From Ralstonia sp. UBA689 (GTDB lineage Bacteria; Pseudomonadota; Gammaproteobacteria; Burkholderiales; Burkholderiaceae), in contig NZ_DBMV01000033.1 in NCBI RefSeq assembly GCF_002298975.1, positions 231,269 to 295,268 on the forward strand: a stretch of 64,000 bases of DNA. The letters are read 5' to 3'. The notes beneath the pieces were generated by a model, which worked only from the letters and a program-made list of their open reading frames with translations, made no database searches and was not told where the DNA came from. Below are positions 16,138 through 25,031 of this stretch, piece by piece; positions within the stretch are counted from its first letter, which is position 1; each line of letters begins with the position of its first letter. The translations under genes were made by a program, and so were the position numbers.

Positions 16138-18153
16138 ATGGATCGCCGCCAGTTCTTGAAGTGGGGGAGTTTTGTCACCGTATCGGTCGCCACCACTACC
16201 AGCCTTGCCGGCTGCGGCGGGAGCGATGCGTCCGCCCCGGCATCTGCTCAGCCTGGCAATACCGGCAACATCAGTTTTCTGCATGGCGTGGCATCGGGCG
16301 ATCCCAAACCGGACAGCGTGATGCTGTGGACGCGCGTGGAGGGCGGCGACGGCAGCCAGCCCGTGGCCGTTCGGCTGCAGGTTTCCACGCAGGCGGATTT
16401 CTCCACGCTGGTCGTCGACAACACGCTGAGCGCCCTGCCTGATTGGGATTACACGCTACGCAACAAGGTCACGGGGCTGGCGGCTGCCACGACCTACTAT
16501 TACCGCTTCATCGTGGGAGACAAGACCAGCCCGGTCGGCCGCACGCGCACCGCGCCGGCACCGGGCACGCCGCTGTCGCAATTGAAGTTCGCGTTCATCA
16601 CCTGCCAGGATTGGAGCGTTAACCACTGGGCCGGCATTGAAGAACTGGCGGCGCAGGATCTGGATTTCATCGTGCATCTTGGCGACTACATCTACGAGAC
16701 CGTGGGTGCGGCTTTCCAGACCGGCAATGTCGAGGCCGCTCACCCTCAGCTGAAGCTCCCGGACGGCACGCTGCGCGCCGACGGTGCCAGCTATGCCACG
16801 ACCGTCCGCGACTACCGCTACCTGTACAAGTCATACCGCACCGATCCGCGCCTGCAGGCCTTGCACGCCCGCTTCCCGATGATCGCCATCTGGGACGACC
16901 ACGAGTTCTCCGACGACTGCTGGCAGGACCGCCAGAACTACAACGCCACTGACGACCTCACGCCGCGCACCGCTCGCCGCCGCGCGGCCAACCAGGCATG
17001 GTTCGAGTTCATGCCGGCCGATGTCAGCATCGACCTCTCTAACCCGTCGTTCCAGAACATCCAGATCTATCGCGCGTTTACGTTCGGCAACCTGGCCACG
17101 CTGGTGATGACGGACGAGCGCCTTTACCGTGCCGACCATATGATTCCCGAGCAGCCGGTCGGCAGTGAAATCGGCAGCCGCTACTTCGTGCCCAAGGCCA
17201 CGCTGGCCGCCGTGGAGGGCCAGAAGATGGCGGCTGCGGGTGGCGCGCTGACGCCGGTTTCGATCCTCGGCGACACTCAGCGCCAGTGGTGGCAGGACCA
17301 GATGCGCAACGCCACCACCACCTGGAAGCTGTGGGGCAACGAGGTCTCGCTGCTGCGCATGCAGATCGACGCCACCCTGGCCATCGCCAGCCTGCTTGCC
17401 GCCGGGCTGGTGCAGGCCAACGCCGCGCTCGCGCCGCTACAAGGCGCCATGACGACGGCGCTGGTCACCGATCTGACCACGGCTGTGGGCAACGGCTCCT
17501 ATCCCACACCGGCCTATGCTGCGCTCAAGACGGTGCTGGCGCCGGCGGGCATTTCCGGGGCGGCCTTCGATGCCGGCATCGCGCCGCTGCTGAACGCGCA
17601 GTTGCCGCCGGCGGCGCTGCTCGGCCAGTTCATTCTCAATGCAGACCAGTGGGACGGCTACAACGCCGAGCGCAAGAACCTGATGGGTTTCCTGAAAACG
17701 CAGAACATCGCCAATGTGGTGGGCTTGACCGGCGACATCCATGCGTTCTTTGCCGGCCCGGTCATGGATGATTACGACGCCGCCAGCCCCGCCCCGGTGA
17801 TGGTCGACCTGGTGACGGCGGGGCTGTCGAGCAACTCGTTCTTCAGCTACTTCCGCAACGTGGTGGACAGCAACCCGGCCTTTGCCGCCGCCAAGCCGCT
17901 GGTCTACACCACGCAGAACGGCGCGGTCGTCAACACCTTCAACGGCACGCTCAAGGCGTTCAACCCCTGGTTGCGCTACGTGGATAGCGACGCTCAGGGC
18001 TATGCGGTCGTCACGCTGACGCCGTCCAAGCTGAGCTGCAGCTTCAACAAGGTCAAGCTGCTGGCGGCCGGCGCCGCGCCTGCGCAACCAGCCACAGCCA
18101 GCAGTCAGGTGGTGGAGGTACAGGCAGGCGTGGTAGCCGCTACGCTGGTCTAG
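16138..18153 (+). CDS. PhoD-family alkaline phosphatase, predicted Tat-exported lipoprotein
   Basis: 671 residues. The N-terminus MDRRQFLKW... has a twin-arginine pair, a short hydrophobic stretch and a lipobox LAGC (Cys26). An N-terminal PhoD beta domain follows (ISFLHGVASGDPKPDSVMLWTRV), then the metallophosphatase core: FAFITCQDW, DFIVHLGDYIYE, IAIWDDHEFSDD, LWGNEV and GLTGDIHAFFAG. These residues bind Ca2+/Fe3+ in PhoD phosphodiesterase/phosphomonoesterases that release phosphate from organic esters. An alanine-rich insertion (~410-500) is specific to this protein. It is monocistronic, and no Pho box was identified by eye. Confidence 0.92.
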   Translation: MDRRQFLKWGSFVTVSVATTTSLAGCGGSDASAPASAQPGNTGNISFLHGVASGDPKPDSVMLWTRVEGGDGSQPVAVRLQVSTQADFSTLVVDNTLSALPDWDYTLRNKVTGLAAATTYYYRFIVGDKTSPVGRTRTAPAPGTPLSQLKFAFITCQDWSVNHWAGIEELAAQDLDFIVHLGDYIYETVGAAFQTGNVEAAHPQLKLPDGTLRADGASYATTVRDYRYLYKSYRTDPRLQALHARFPMIAIWDDHEFSDDCWQDRQNYNATDDLTPRTARRRAANQAWFEFMPADVSIDLSNPSFQNIQIYRAFTFGNLATLVMTDERLYRADHMIPEQPVGSEIGSRYFVPKATLAAVEGQKMAAAGGALTPVSILGDTQRQWWQDQMRNATTTWKLWGNEVSLLRMQIDATLAIASLLAAGLVQANAALAPLQGAMTTALVTDLTTAVGNGSYPTPAYAALKTVLAPAGISGAAFDAGIAPLLNAQLPPAALLGQFILNADQWDGYNAERKNLMGFLKTQNIANVVGLTGDIHAFFAGPVMDDYDAASPAPVMVDLVTAGLSSNSFFSYFRNVVDSNPAFAAAKPLVYTTQNGAVVNTFNGTLKAFNPWLRYVDSDAQGYAVVTLTPSKLSCSFNKVKLLAAGAAPAQPATASSQVVEVQAGVVAATLV

Positions 18154-18168
18154 ACGCAGCAGGGGGGG

Positions 18169-18298
18169 CATTGCCGCGCAAATTGAAGAGCCCTGCCGCG
18201 ATATGGAAGCAGCGTTCAGGGCCGGCGATTTCAAGCGGGGCGCGCTGGCTGGTATCGAGGCGATTGGTGGGCTGCTCAGCCAGCATTTCCCAGCCTAG
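18169..18298 (+). pseudogene. Composite gene fragment: bestrophin-like piece joined to a TPM-domain C-terminus
   Basis: A frame reading IAAQIEEP...MEAAFRAGDFKRGALAGIEAIGGLLSQHFPA and ending at TAG 18296-18298 has no start. Its second part looks like the conserved C-terminus of small TPM-domain proteins. Its first 26 bases (18169-18194) match 19938-19963 inside the bestrophin gene at 25 of 26 positions, in the same codon phase. It appears to be a scar of two lost or rearranged genes. Confidence 0.55.
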
Positions 18299-18623
18299 CA
18301 AGGGGGCGCCCGAGAGTTGCCCGCCAGGCCGGTCATTGTTGGAAGTGGGGCGGCGCAGCGATAGACGACGGCGGGTATCGGGTACCTCCCTATCCTTCCT
18401 CGGAGACGGGCCGGGGAAGATCCGCGCCATCGCACGCCCCAACCGCCGGTGGCTGCCTATGCGGATTGGCGTGCCGCGTCAGCCCTGCAGATTTGGTTAC
18501 ACATCAACCGTCAACGGGGCCCAGAGTGCTCCCGTTGAGGGAGAAGACGCGTCTGATGCCGCACGGGAAAAAGAGCCCCCGTGTTGTGTGCACCAGATGT
18601 TGTCCATTCTTTGGAGAAGAAAA
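18299..18623. other. Intergenic region without recognisable gene
   Basis: An open plus-strand frame crosses it into the next gene, but its residues (RRRRVSGTSLSFLGDGPG...) look like non-coding translation. The promoter of the small exported protein should be in the right-hand part. Confidence 0.4.
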
Positions 18624-18914
18624 ATGAATCTTCGTCGTGTCAGTTCTGCTTTGATTACCGTTGGCCTGATCTCTGTTGCCACCGCTGCCTGCGCACAGGT
18701 GCCGCCCCCGGTGCAAAACATCAACCCGCATCACCACCCAAATCTCGCCGCCGCGCAGCAACACATTGGCGAAGCGTACAACTTCATCTCGGCCGCGCAG
18801 CGAGCAAATCAAAACCAACTTGGCGGCCACGCAGATCGGGCCAAGCAGTTGCTGGATCAAGCCAGCGCTGAACTGAAGGCGGCCGCGTTGACCGCAAATG
18901 CCGAAGGCCGCTAA
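18624..18914 (+). CDS. Small exported protein, unknown function
   Basis: 96 residues from an ATG preceded by GGAGAAG. The frame is open far upstream, but only from here does it look coding. A signal peptide (MNLRRVSSALITVGLISVATAACA) is followed by a proline/histidine linker and a helical segment AAQQHIGEAYNFISAAQRANQNQLGGHADRAKQLLDQASAELKAAA. The helix resembles small periplasmic helical proteins of Burkholderiales. Whether the cysteine at 23 is lipidated is unclear. No functional assignment. Confidence 0.75.
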   Translation: MNLRRVSSALITVGLISVATAACAQVPPPVQNINPHHHPNLAAAQQHIGEAYNFISAAQRANQNQLGGHADRAKQLLDQASAELKAAALTANAEGR

Positions 18915-19170
18915 CGACAGCAAGCAACTGCCGCCCCTGCTGCGGCGTGCCTCGCAATACAGCGAGTGCTGCGTCGTTGCATGAGGGCGGCGGTGCGTTT
19001 TCGGGCCGGCGGTTGATGGCTGGGTTCTGAACGGATTCCCGCTTGCGCGCCAAACGGGCTGGGGCCTAAGTTACAGCCCTCTACCGGTCAGGTCGCCGCT
19101 CGGCGCCTGGGTCGTCCATTGGGCTCTGCGATAATTCGCCACACTCCTTCCCCAAGCGTTTCGCTCCCCC

Positions 19171-20091
19171 ATGGTTGTCCGCCCCCATCTGCACTGGTTC
19201 CGCATGCTTCTCGCATGGCGCGGTTCGGTGCTGCCGCAGCTTCTGCCGCGCCTGTTCCTCATCTTCGTGATCTCGCTGGCCGCCATGGCGGTGCATGCGC
19301 ATTGGCTGCCCATTACCGTCAACCTGAGCACGACGCCGTTCTCGCTGGTGGGCATTGCGCTGGCGGTGTTCCTGGGTTTTCGCAACAACGCCAGTTACGA
19401 CCGCTATTGGGAGGCGCGCAAGCTCTGGGGCCAGTTGCTCAACGTTGCGCGCGGGCTCACGCGCCAGGCGCTTACACTGCCGCGCAATGCGGTGCCTGCG
19501 GACGAACTGCATGAGTTCACGCAGGTGCTGGGCGCGCTGCCGCATGCGCTGCGCCACCAGTTGCGCCGCACCGATGCGCGTAAGGATCTGGCCGCCCGCC
19601 TGCCCGCGCCGCTGTTCAATCGCGTGATGGCCTCGCGCTACCCGACGACCACGCTCATGCTGTGGCTGGGGGAGTGGGTGCAGCGTCGCGCGCAATCGGG
19701 CGCGCTGGATGCGGTTGGCGTGCTGGCGTTTGATCGCAACCTGACCGAGCTGACCAACCTCATTGGCGGGTGTGAGCGCATTGCCAATACGCCGCTGCCG
19801 TTTGCGTACTCCGTGATGATCCACCGCACGGTGTATTTCTTCTGTGCGGCGCTGCCCTTCGGGCTGGTGGAGAGCATCGGCAATTTCACGCCGGTGTTTG
19901 CGGTGTTTGTGGCGTACACCTTCATGGCACTCGAGGCCATTGCGGCGCAAATTGAAGAGCCCTTCGGCACCGAAGACAACGACCTTGCCCTCAGCGCCAT
20001 GTCCGCCACCATTGAAGACGCCGTGCGCGACCTGCTGGGCCAGCCGAGCCTGGCCAACGGCACGGCGGAGCGGGAATGCATTCTCGATTGA
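19171..20091 (+). CDS. Bestrophin-family anion channel (UPF0187)
   Basis: 306 residues. MVVRPHLHWFRMLLAWRGSVLPQLLPRL leads into a first membrane helix, then FSLVGIALAVFLGFRNNASYDRYWEARKLWGQL, the diagnostic bestrophin segment. Two further helices lie around residues 220-260, and AIAAQIEEPFGTEDNDLAL sits near the cytosolic gate. Bacterial bestrophins form pentameric ion channels in the inner membrane. A 26-base piece encoding IAAQIEEP is repeated at 18169-18194. Monocistronic. Confidence 0.92.
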   Translation: MVVRPHLHWFRMLLAWRGSVLPQLLPRLFLIFVISLAAMAVHAHWLPITVNLSTTPFSLVGIALAVFLGFRNNASYDRYWEARKLWGQLLNVARGLTRQALTLPRNAVPADELHEFTQVLGALPHALRHQLRRTDARKDLAARLPAPLFNRVMASRYPTTTLMLWLGEWVQRRAQSGALDAVGVLAFDRNLTELTNLIGGCERIANTPLPFAYSVMIHRTVYFFCAALPFGLVESIGNFTPVFAVFVAYTFMALEAIAAQIEEPFGTEDNDLALSAMSATIEDAVRDLLGQPSLANGTAERECILD

Positions 20092-20118
20092 GGGGCGGTG
20101 GCGTTGGCCCTGCGGCGT

Positions 20119-20236
20119 TTAAGCGTCGCTAACAAAACCCAGCGCAGCGGTCCTGGCCAGGCGTGCCGACGTAGACAGTACTGGAGTCCGGCCAGGAGGC
20201 ACAACGACGCCAGGAGGGTTTTGTTGGCGACGCTAA
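20119..20236. repeat. ~118-bp nested inverted-repeat element
   Basis: The outer arms 20120-20140 and 20216-20236 are complementary at about 18 of 21 positions (AAGCGTCGCTAACAAAACCC against GGGTTTTGTTGGCGACGCTT). A second stem pairs GTCCTGGCC near 20150-20158 with GGCCAGGAG near 20190-20198. The element sits between two convergent genes, and its right edge contains the stop of the AraC-like gene. It may be a REP/MITE-like unit or an elaborate bidirectional terminator. Confidence 0.7.
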
Positions 20237-20904
20237 GCCGATAGGGCCAAGGGCAAGTGCCAGTGTGCCCAGGCGGGTGGGCTGGTGTGTTCGGCGGCGC
20301 GCACGGCCTCGGTGTTTGCCGCCGTCAGCACGTTGAGTTCGACGCCGAACAGGCTGGCGCAGGTTGTATTCAACGCGCGCACGGTTCGCAGGCCGGCCCG
20401 CCGGGCGAGCGTCTGCATTGTTTCCGTTTGGGCCGCTGCGTCGGCGTCCAGCGCGGCCAGCCGATACAGCGCCCATGCGGCGCGTTGTTCGCGCACCAGC
20501 GCATGCAGCGCTTCGCCTTCTGCAAACAGCCGGGCACGCACCTGCCGTGGGCAGGCCTGCCAAAGCTCACTCAACAAGGCTGCATTCCAGGCCTGGGCCG
20601 GGTGCTCGAACACCAGCCCAGCCAGCGCGCGTGCCCACGGCTTGTCATGCTGAATGGCCGCCATGCGCGGGCAGCCGTCGTCGGGCACGGCCGTGAACGT
20701 GATGGCGCAGGGCTGCCACATCGTGCCCGGCACGTCACAACCAAAATGCGCGAAGGCGGGCACAACAAACGGGTCACCCGGGCGCACCTCGCGCCGGCCG
20801 TTGGCGTCGCGCATGCAGGCGGTGCCCTGCTCGGCCTGCACGCGCACCGCAAACGGAAAGCGCAGGCGCGAGAGTCGAACGTGGGCGCGGCTGATGAGTG
20901 GCAT
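20233..20904 (-). CDS. AraC-like transcriptional regulator (degenerate)
   Basis: 223 residues. The N-terminal half (LSRLRFPFAVRVQAEQGTACM... REVRPGDPFVVPAFAHFGCDV) looks like the cupin ligand domain of AraC-type regulators. The C-terminus has only one partial helix-turn-helix-like stretch (TMQTLARRAGLRTVRALNTTCASLFGVELNV) instead of the usual two, so DNA binding may be atypical or lost. The gene converges on the bestrophin gene, with an inverted-repeat element at the junction. Function uncertain. Confidence 0.55.
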   Translation of the reverse strand: MPLISRAHVRLSRLRFPFAVRVQAEQGTACMRDANGRREVRPGDPFVVPAFAHFGCDVPGTMWQPCAITFTAVPDDGCPRMAAIQHDKPWARALAGLVFEHPAQAWNAALLSELWQACPRQVRARLFAEGEALHALVREQRAAWALYRLAALDADAAAQTETMQTLARRAGLRTVRALNTTCASLFGVELNVLTAANTEAVRAAEHTSPPAWAHWHLPLALSA

Positions 20905-21017
20905 GGGGTGAATTGCGGCGGGCGGGCAAACGGGCAGATGGCCGGCTACTGTCGCAGAATTCTATGTCTGCCCGCAACAAGGGCAATGTCGCTCCGGCGA
21001 CAGTGTCTTGCGCGGCC

Positions 21018-21716
21018 TCAAAGCTCCGATAGGCCAAAGAGCCGCAACCGCTCCAGATCCGTCACACGAATCGTCTGGTACGACTGCGTGATCAGGCCCG
21101 CATCGGCCAGCCGCCCCAGTGCCCGGTTCACCCGCTGGCGCGACAGGCCGGTCAGCAGCCCGATCTCTTCCTGTGACAGCTCCAGCACCGCACTCGTGCG
21201 CGGGTACAGGGCCGGGTGGAACAACTGCGCAATCGCTTGCGCCACGCGCGCATCGGCGCTCAGCAGCCGGTCGTTCTGCACGGTGGCAATGAACTGCCCC
21301 ATGCGCTCGTTGAGCTGGCGCACCACAAAGCTGGCAAACGGCAGGCTCTGCGCCAGCAGGGTGTTGAACACGGGCTCGGGCACCAGCAGCACGCGCGAGG
21401 TGCGGATGGCAATCACGTCATAGCGCCGGTCTTCACGCTTGATGACGCTGCCCTCGCCGCACCAGCCGCCTTCGGGCACGCCCGAGAACGTGCAGCCGCG
21501 CCCGTCTGACGTGTACACGGCCAGCTTGATGAGCCCGCTGTCTACCCCGATCCAGTAGCGCGAGGGTTCGCCGCGCCGGGCGATGAACGCGCCGGGCTCG
21601 TATTCCTGCAGCAGGGTTTCGCGCGCGGCCAGCGCCTGGTGTTCGGGCGCCAGCGCGGTAAACCACGCGTGGCCTTTCAACTGCGTGGCGGCCGTCTGGG
21701 CGTGGGGTGCGGTCAT
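21018..21716 (-). CDS. Crp/Fnr-family transcriptional regulator
   Basis: 232 residues from ATG 21716 (an in-frame start at 21731 is also possible). A cyclic-nucleotide-binding-like beta barrel spans ~20-130 (EYEPGAFIARRGEPSRYWIGVDSGLIKLAVYTSDGR). A dimer helix and a winged HTH with EIGLLTGLSRQRVNRALGRLADAGLI follow. There is no N-terminal cysteine cluster, so it is not an Fe-S FNR. It is divergent from the acyl-CoA synthetase 195 bases away, making that gene a plausible target. Confidence 0.88.
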   Translation of the reverse strand: MTAPHAQTAATQLKGHAWFTALAPEHQALAARETLLQEYEPGAFIARRGEPSRYWIGVDSGLIKLAVYTSDGRGCTFSGVPEGGWCGEGSVIKREDRRYDVIAIRTSRVLLVPEPVFNTLLAQSLPFASFVVRQLNERMGQFIATVQNDRLLSADARVAQAIAQLFHPALYPRTSAVLELSQEEIGLLTGLSRQRVNRALGRLADAGLITQSYQTIRVTDLERLRLFGLSEL

Positions 21717-21910
21717 GGCAAGGGTGTGCACACAATCAAGAAAGTGGCGGGGGCGCGTGGGGCTCTGCCGCCGCTTTGTAAGAATCCTGTCAGCCTTGGC
21801 TGGCGCGGGTTTCCGGGCGGTTTGTCATCCAGGTGACAGAGTGCGGGAGCTGCCCGATGATAGCTTTGCCCAACAAAAAGCAACAGCGCCCGGCGCACGG
21901 AGACACAGCA

Positions 21911-23545
21911 ATGCCCACCGATTTTGATAGCGGTCTGGCCCGCAACGCGGCCAACTTCGTCCCGCTCACCCCGATTGAGTTCCTCGCCCGCGCGGCGGAG
22001 GTCTATGGCGACCGCCTGGCCATCGTGCATGGCCCGGTGCGCCAGAACTGGCGCGACACCTACACCCGCGCCCGCCGAATGGCCAGCGCGCTGTCGCTGG
22101 CCGGTGTTGGCCGGGGCGACACGGTGGCCGCGCTGCTGCCCAATACGCCGGCCATGGTGGAGGCGCATTTTGGGGTGCCGATGGCGGGTGCGGTGCTCAA
22201 CGCACTCAACATCCGCCTGGATGCCGCCAACCTCGTCTTCATGCTGCGCCATGGCGAGGCCCGCGTGCTGCTGGCCGACACCGAGTTTGCAGACCTGGCC
22301 CGCCAGATGGCGCTGGAGATTCCGGGCTTGAAGGTGATTGCCGTGAACGATGCGCTGGGGCCCGAGGCGGCGCCCTTTGGCGACACCGATTACGAATCCT
22401 TCCTGGCCTCGGGCGATCCGCACTACGCCTGGCAACTGCCCGCCGACGAGTGGGATGCCATTGCGCTCAACTACACCTCGGGCACCACGGGTGATCCGAA
22501 AGGCGTGGTCTACCACCATCGCGGCGCGACCATCAACGCGGTGTCCAACATCCTGGAGTGGGATCTGCCCAAGCACCCGGTCTATCTCTGGACGCTGCCG
22601 ATGTTCCACTGCAACGGCTGGTGCTTCCCCTGGACGATCGCGGCGCGCGCGGGCGTCAATGTCTGCCTGCGCAAGTTCGAGCCCAAGCTGGTGTTCGACC
22701 TGATGCGCGATGAAGGCGTGACGCACTACTGCGCGGCGCCCATCGTGCACACGGCACTGGTGAACGCGCCGCCGTCGTGGCGTGAAGGCCTGCGCGGGCC
22801 CGTGCGCGGCATGGTGGCCGGTGCGCCGCCGCCGGCCGCCGTGCTGGCGCAGATGGAGGCCATGGGTTTTGAGTTGACGCACGTCTACGGCCTGACCGAG
22901 GTGTACGGCCCCGCCGCCGTCTGTGCGGAACAGGATGAGTGGCGCACGCTGCCCGAGCACGAGCGCGCCACCATGAAGGCGCGCCAGGGCGTGCGCTATC
23001 ACCTGCAATCGCAGGTGGCGGTGCTCGACCCGGAAACCATGCAGCTCGTGCCGGCCGATGGCGAGACCATTGGCGAGATCATGTTCCGCGGCAACATCTG
23101 CATGAAGGGTTACCTCAAGAACGAAAAGGCCACGCGCGAGGCCTTTGCCGGCGGCTGGTTCCACACCGGTGATCTGGGCGTCTGCATGCCCGACGGCTAC
23201 ATCAAGATCAAAGACCGCAGCAAAGACATCATCATCTCGGGCGGCGAGAACATCTCCAGCGTGGAGGTGGAAGACGCGCTGTATCGCCACCCCGCCGTGC
23301 TGGCTGCCGCCGTGGTCGCCCAGCCGGATGCCAAGTGGGGCGAAACACCGTGCGCGTTCGTTGAACTCAAAGACGGCGCCACCGCCACCGCAGAAGACCT
23401 GATCGCGCACTGCAAGACGCTGCTGGCGGGCTTCAAGGTGCCCAAGGCGGTGTTCTTCGGCCCGCTGCCCAAGACATCGACGGGCAAGATCCAGAAGTAC
23501 GAACTGCGCCGCAAGGTGAATTCGACTTCGGCCATCGACGTGTGA
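21911..23545 (+). CDS. AMP-forming acyl-CoA synthetase
   Basis: 544 residues from ATG 21911, preceded by CGGAGAC (the open frame extends to 21833 without a better site). It activates a carboxylic acid to its CoA thioester through an acyl-adenylate. Core motifs are YTSGTTGDPKG (ATP binding), VYGLTEVYGP, FHTGDLGVCMPDGYIKIKDRSKD, GGENISS and the C-terminal catalytic lysine in PKTSTGKIQK. The overall look is that of medium-chain or methylmercaptopropionate-type ligases; substrate cannot be fixed. A strong hairpin follows the stop. Possibly controlled by the divergent Crp/Fnr-type regulator. Confidence 0.9.
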   Translation: MPTDFDSGLARNAANFVPLTPIEFLARAAEVYGDRLAIVHGPVRQNWRDTYTRARRMASALSLAGVGRGDTVAALLPNTPAMVEAHFGVPMAGAVLNALNIRLDAANLVFMLRHGEARVLLADTEFADLARQMALEIPGLKVIAVNDALGPEAAPFGDTDYESFLASGDPHYAWQLPADEWDAIALNYTSGTTGDPKGVVYHHRGATINAVSNILEWDLPKHPVYLWTLPMFHCNGWCFPWTIAARAGVNVCLRKFEPKLVFDLMRDEGVTHYCAAPIVHTALVNAPPSWREGLRGPVRGMVAGAPPPAAVLAQMEAMGFELTHVYGLTEVYGPAAVCAEQDEWRTLPEHERATMKARQGVRYHLQSQVAVLDPETMQLVPADGETIGEIMFRGNICMKGYLKNEKATREAFAGGWFHTGDLGVCMPDGYIKIKDRSKDIIISGGENISSVEVEDALYRHPAVLAAAVVAQPDAKWGETPCAFVELKDGATATAEDLIAHCKTLLAGFKVPKAVFFGPLPKTSTGKIQKYELRRKVNSTSAIDV

Positions 23546-23612
23546 GGTCAGGCACCGCTGCGGTGCCTGACCAAGTCCCTCAATCACGAAGCCCCTCGCC
23601 TATGCAGAGGGG
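23546..23612 (+). terminator. Two tandem hairpins after the acyl-CoA synthetase
   Basis: A perfect 12-bp stem with a 3-base loop (23546-23557 / 23561-23572) begins on the base after the stop codon. A second stem AGCCCCTC / GAGGGGCT follows within 40 bases. Neither has a clear T-run, so they may act as mRNA-stabilising or factor-assisted termination structures. Confidence 0.55.
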
Positions 23613-24279
23613 CTCCGGGCGGGCGCCTGACCAACCTGGTCAACAGGCCATAGGGCACCGCCACGGTCGCCATGCCGCGCGGGATGTTGCCCGTGTTGGC
23701 CGTCCCGCCCGTTACCGCCGTCAGCATGCTCGTGGTGGCATCGATGCTGTACGCCACGACGGTGTTGTCGACGCCGTTCACCACGTAGGCGAACGTGCCC
23801 GCCGGGTCGATGGTGAGCGACAGCGGCCCGGCCCCAACCGGCACCGCCGTGCCGATGGCCGTGGGCATGCCGGTGCTCAAGTCCAGCGTGAAGGCGGAGA
23901 GGGTGCCGTCGTTGGAGTTGAACGCGTAGCCGAACAGCGGCCGCAGCGTGCACGTCACGGCACTGTTGGTCACGTTGGCCGTGCCCGCCGTGCCGCTGCC
24001 GTTGGTGACGGTGCAGTTCTCCCCCGAAGGCCGCGTGCCCACCGTGGCGGCATAGGGTGCGCCTTGCGCCAATGCCGTTGGAAACTGGAAGCTGCCGTCT
24101 GCATTCACGGCGACGGCATCGCCGCCGTTGTTCAGCAGCGTGACGGATTTGCCCGTGGCCAAGCCGGTCACGGTGCCGCCCACAGAGTAGGTGGGGGCGG
24201 GCGCAGGCGTTGGCGCGGGCAGCGGTTGTGCTGGTGTGCGGCTGGTGCTGTCCGCTTGGGCGATCAAAAGCTCGGCCAT
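23584..24279 (-). pseudogene. Truncated YVTN-type beta-propeller protein remnant
   Basis: From ATG 24279 the frame gives 231 residues. A proline/alanine linker is followed by one Ig-like/carboxypeptidase-type repeat (VGGTVTGLATGKSVTLLNNGG...CTVTNGSGTAGTANVTNSAVTC). About one and a half lactonase/YVTN blades come next (FGYAFNSNDGTLSAFTLD..., AYVVNGVDNTVVAYSID). Members of this family are normally much longer and begin with a lipoprotein signal. Both are missing, and the last ~35 residues (RLVRRPPGAPLHRRGAS) look non-coding and run into the hairpin region. Probably a decayed gene. Confidence 0.6.
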
Positions 24280-24466
24280 GGCTCCCCCCGTTCTGAATTC
24301 GCGTCGCTTCGCGTTTTCCCGAGAGATAGAAACCCGCACCCACACGCCGACATAGGCCAACTGATCGACAAAGCCCTCCGCTGCATGGACGCAAACATGC
24401 GGTACACGCCCCTTGCAGGCGTTTGGCGTGATACTGGCACTTCTCCGCCGCTCACTTCAGCCCGTC

Positions 24467-24970
24467 ATGTCCAACGCCATCGTCATTCGCAAGCTCACGT
24501 CGGCTGATGCAGCCGATTACCGTGCCATCCGCCTGGCTGCACTGGGAAGCGCGCCCGAGGCGTTCTGCGCCACCTACGCGGCGGAGGCGGAGCTTCCGAT
24601 GGAGGCCTTCGCTGAACGGTTGGCCACGTCCACGGTATTGGGTGCCTTTGACGGTGCGCACATCGTTGGCATGGCGGGCTTCAAGCGGCAGTCCGGTGCC
24701 AAGCACGCGCACAAGGGTTTCGTGTGGGGCTTCTATGTGGCGCCCGATGTGCGGGGGCGCGGTGTGGGGGTGGCGCTGATGGATGGCATTGTGGCGGTCG
24801 CCACGGGCGTGGTGGAGCAGATCACGCTCTCTGTGGTGCACACCAACGCGGCGGCGCTTGCGCTGTACCAGCGCTGCGGCTTCGCACCCTATGGTGTCGA
24901 GCCACGCGCCATCAAGTCTGCTGAGGGCTATGCCGACGAAGTGCTGATGGTGCGTTTCCTGCCGGTGTGA
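24467..24970 (+). CDS. GNAT-family N-acetyltransferase
   Basis: 167 residues from ATG 24467, chosen because the sequence becomes protein-like there (MSNAIVIRKLTSADAADYRAIRLAAL). The acetyl-CoA-binding core is GFVWGFYVAPDVRGRGVGVALM, followed by LSVVHTNAAALALYQRCGFAPYG, the usual GNAT motifs A and B. The acceptor substrate is unknown. A GC-rich hairpin ends the unit. Confidence 0.9.
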   Translation: MSNAIVIRKLTSADAADYRAIRLAALGSAPEAFCATYAAEAELPMEAFAERLATSTVLGAFDGAHIVGMAGFKRQSGAKHAHKGFVWGFYVAPDVRGRGVGVALMDGIVAVATGVVEQITLSVVHTNAAALALYQRCGFAPYGVEPRAIKSAEGYADEVLMVRFLPV

Positions 24971-24980
24971 GGGGGTAAGC

Positions 24981-25013
24981 GCGGCGCCGGCGTGAGCACG
25001 CGGGCGCCGCTTT
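24981..25013 (+). terminator. Probable terminator of the acetyltransferase gene
   Basis: Stem GCGGCGCC / GGCGCCGC (24981-24988, 25003-25010) followed by a short TTT. The weak U-tract makes efficiency uncertain. Confidence 0.5.
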
Positions 25014-25031
25014 GCAGGCAGACCGATCGCC

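Noticed and set aside
18171..18623. A long N-terminal extension of the small exported protein
   Set aside because: Signal peptide and ribosome site mark 18624 as the start; the upstream part is non-coding in character.
21713..23587. A 624-codon open frame antisense to the acyl-CoA synthetase
   Set aside because: The opposite strand encodes an unmistakable acyl-CoA ligase; the antisense residues show no family resemblance.
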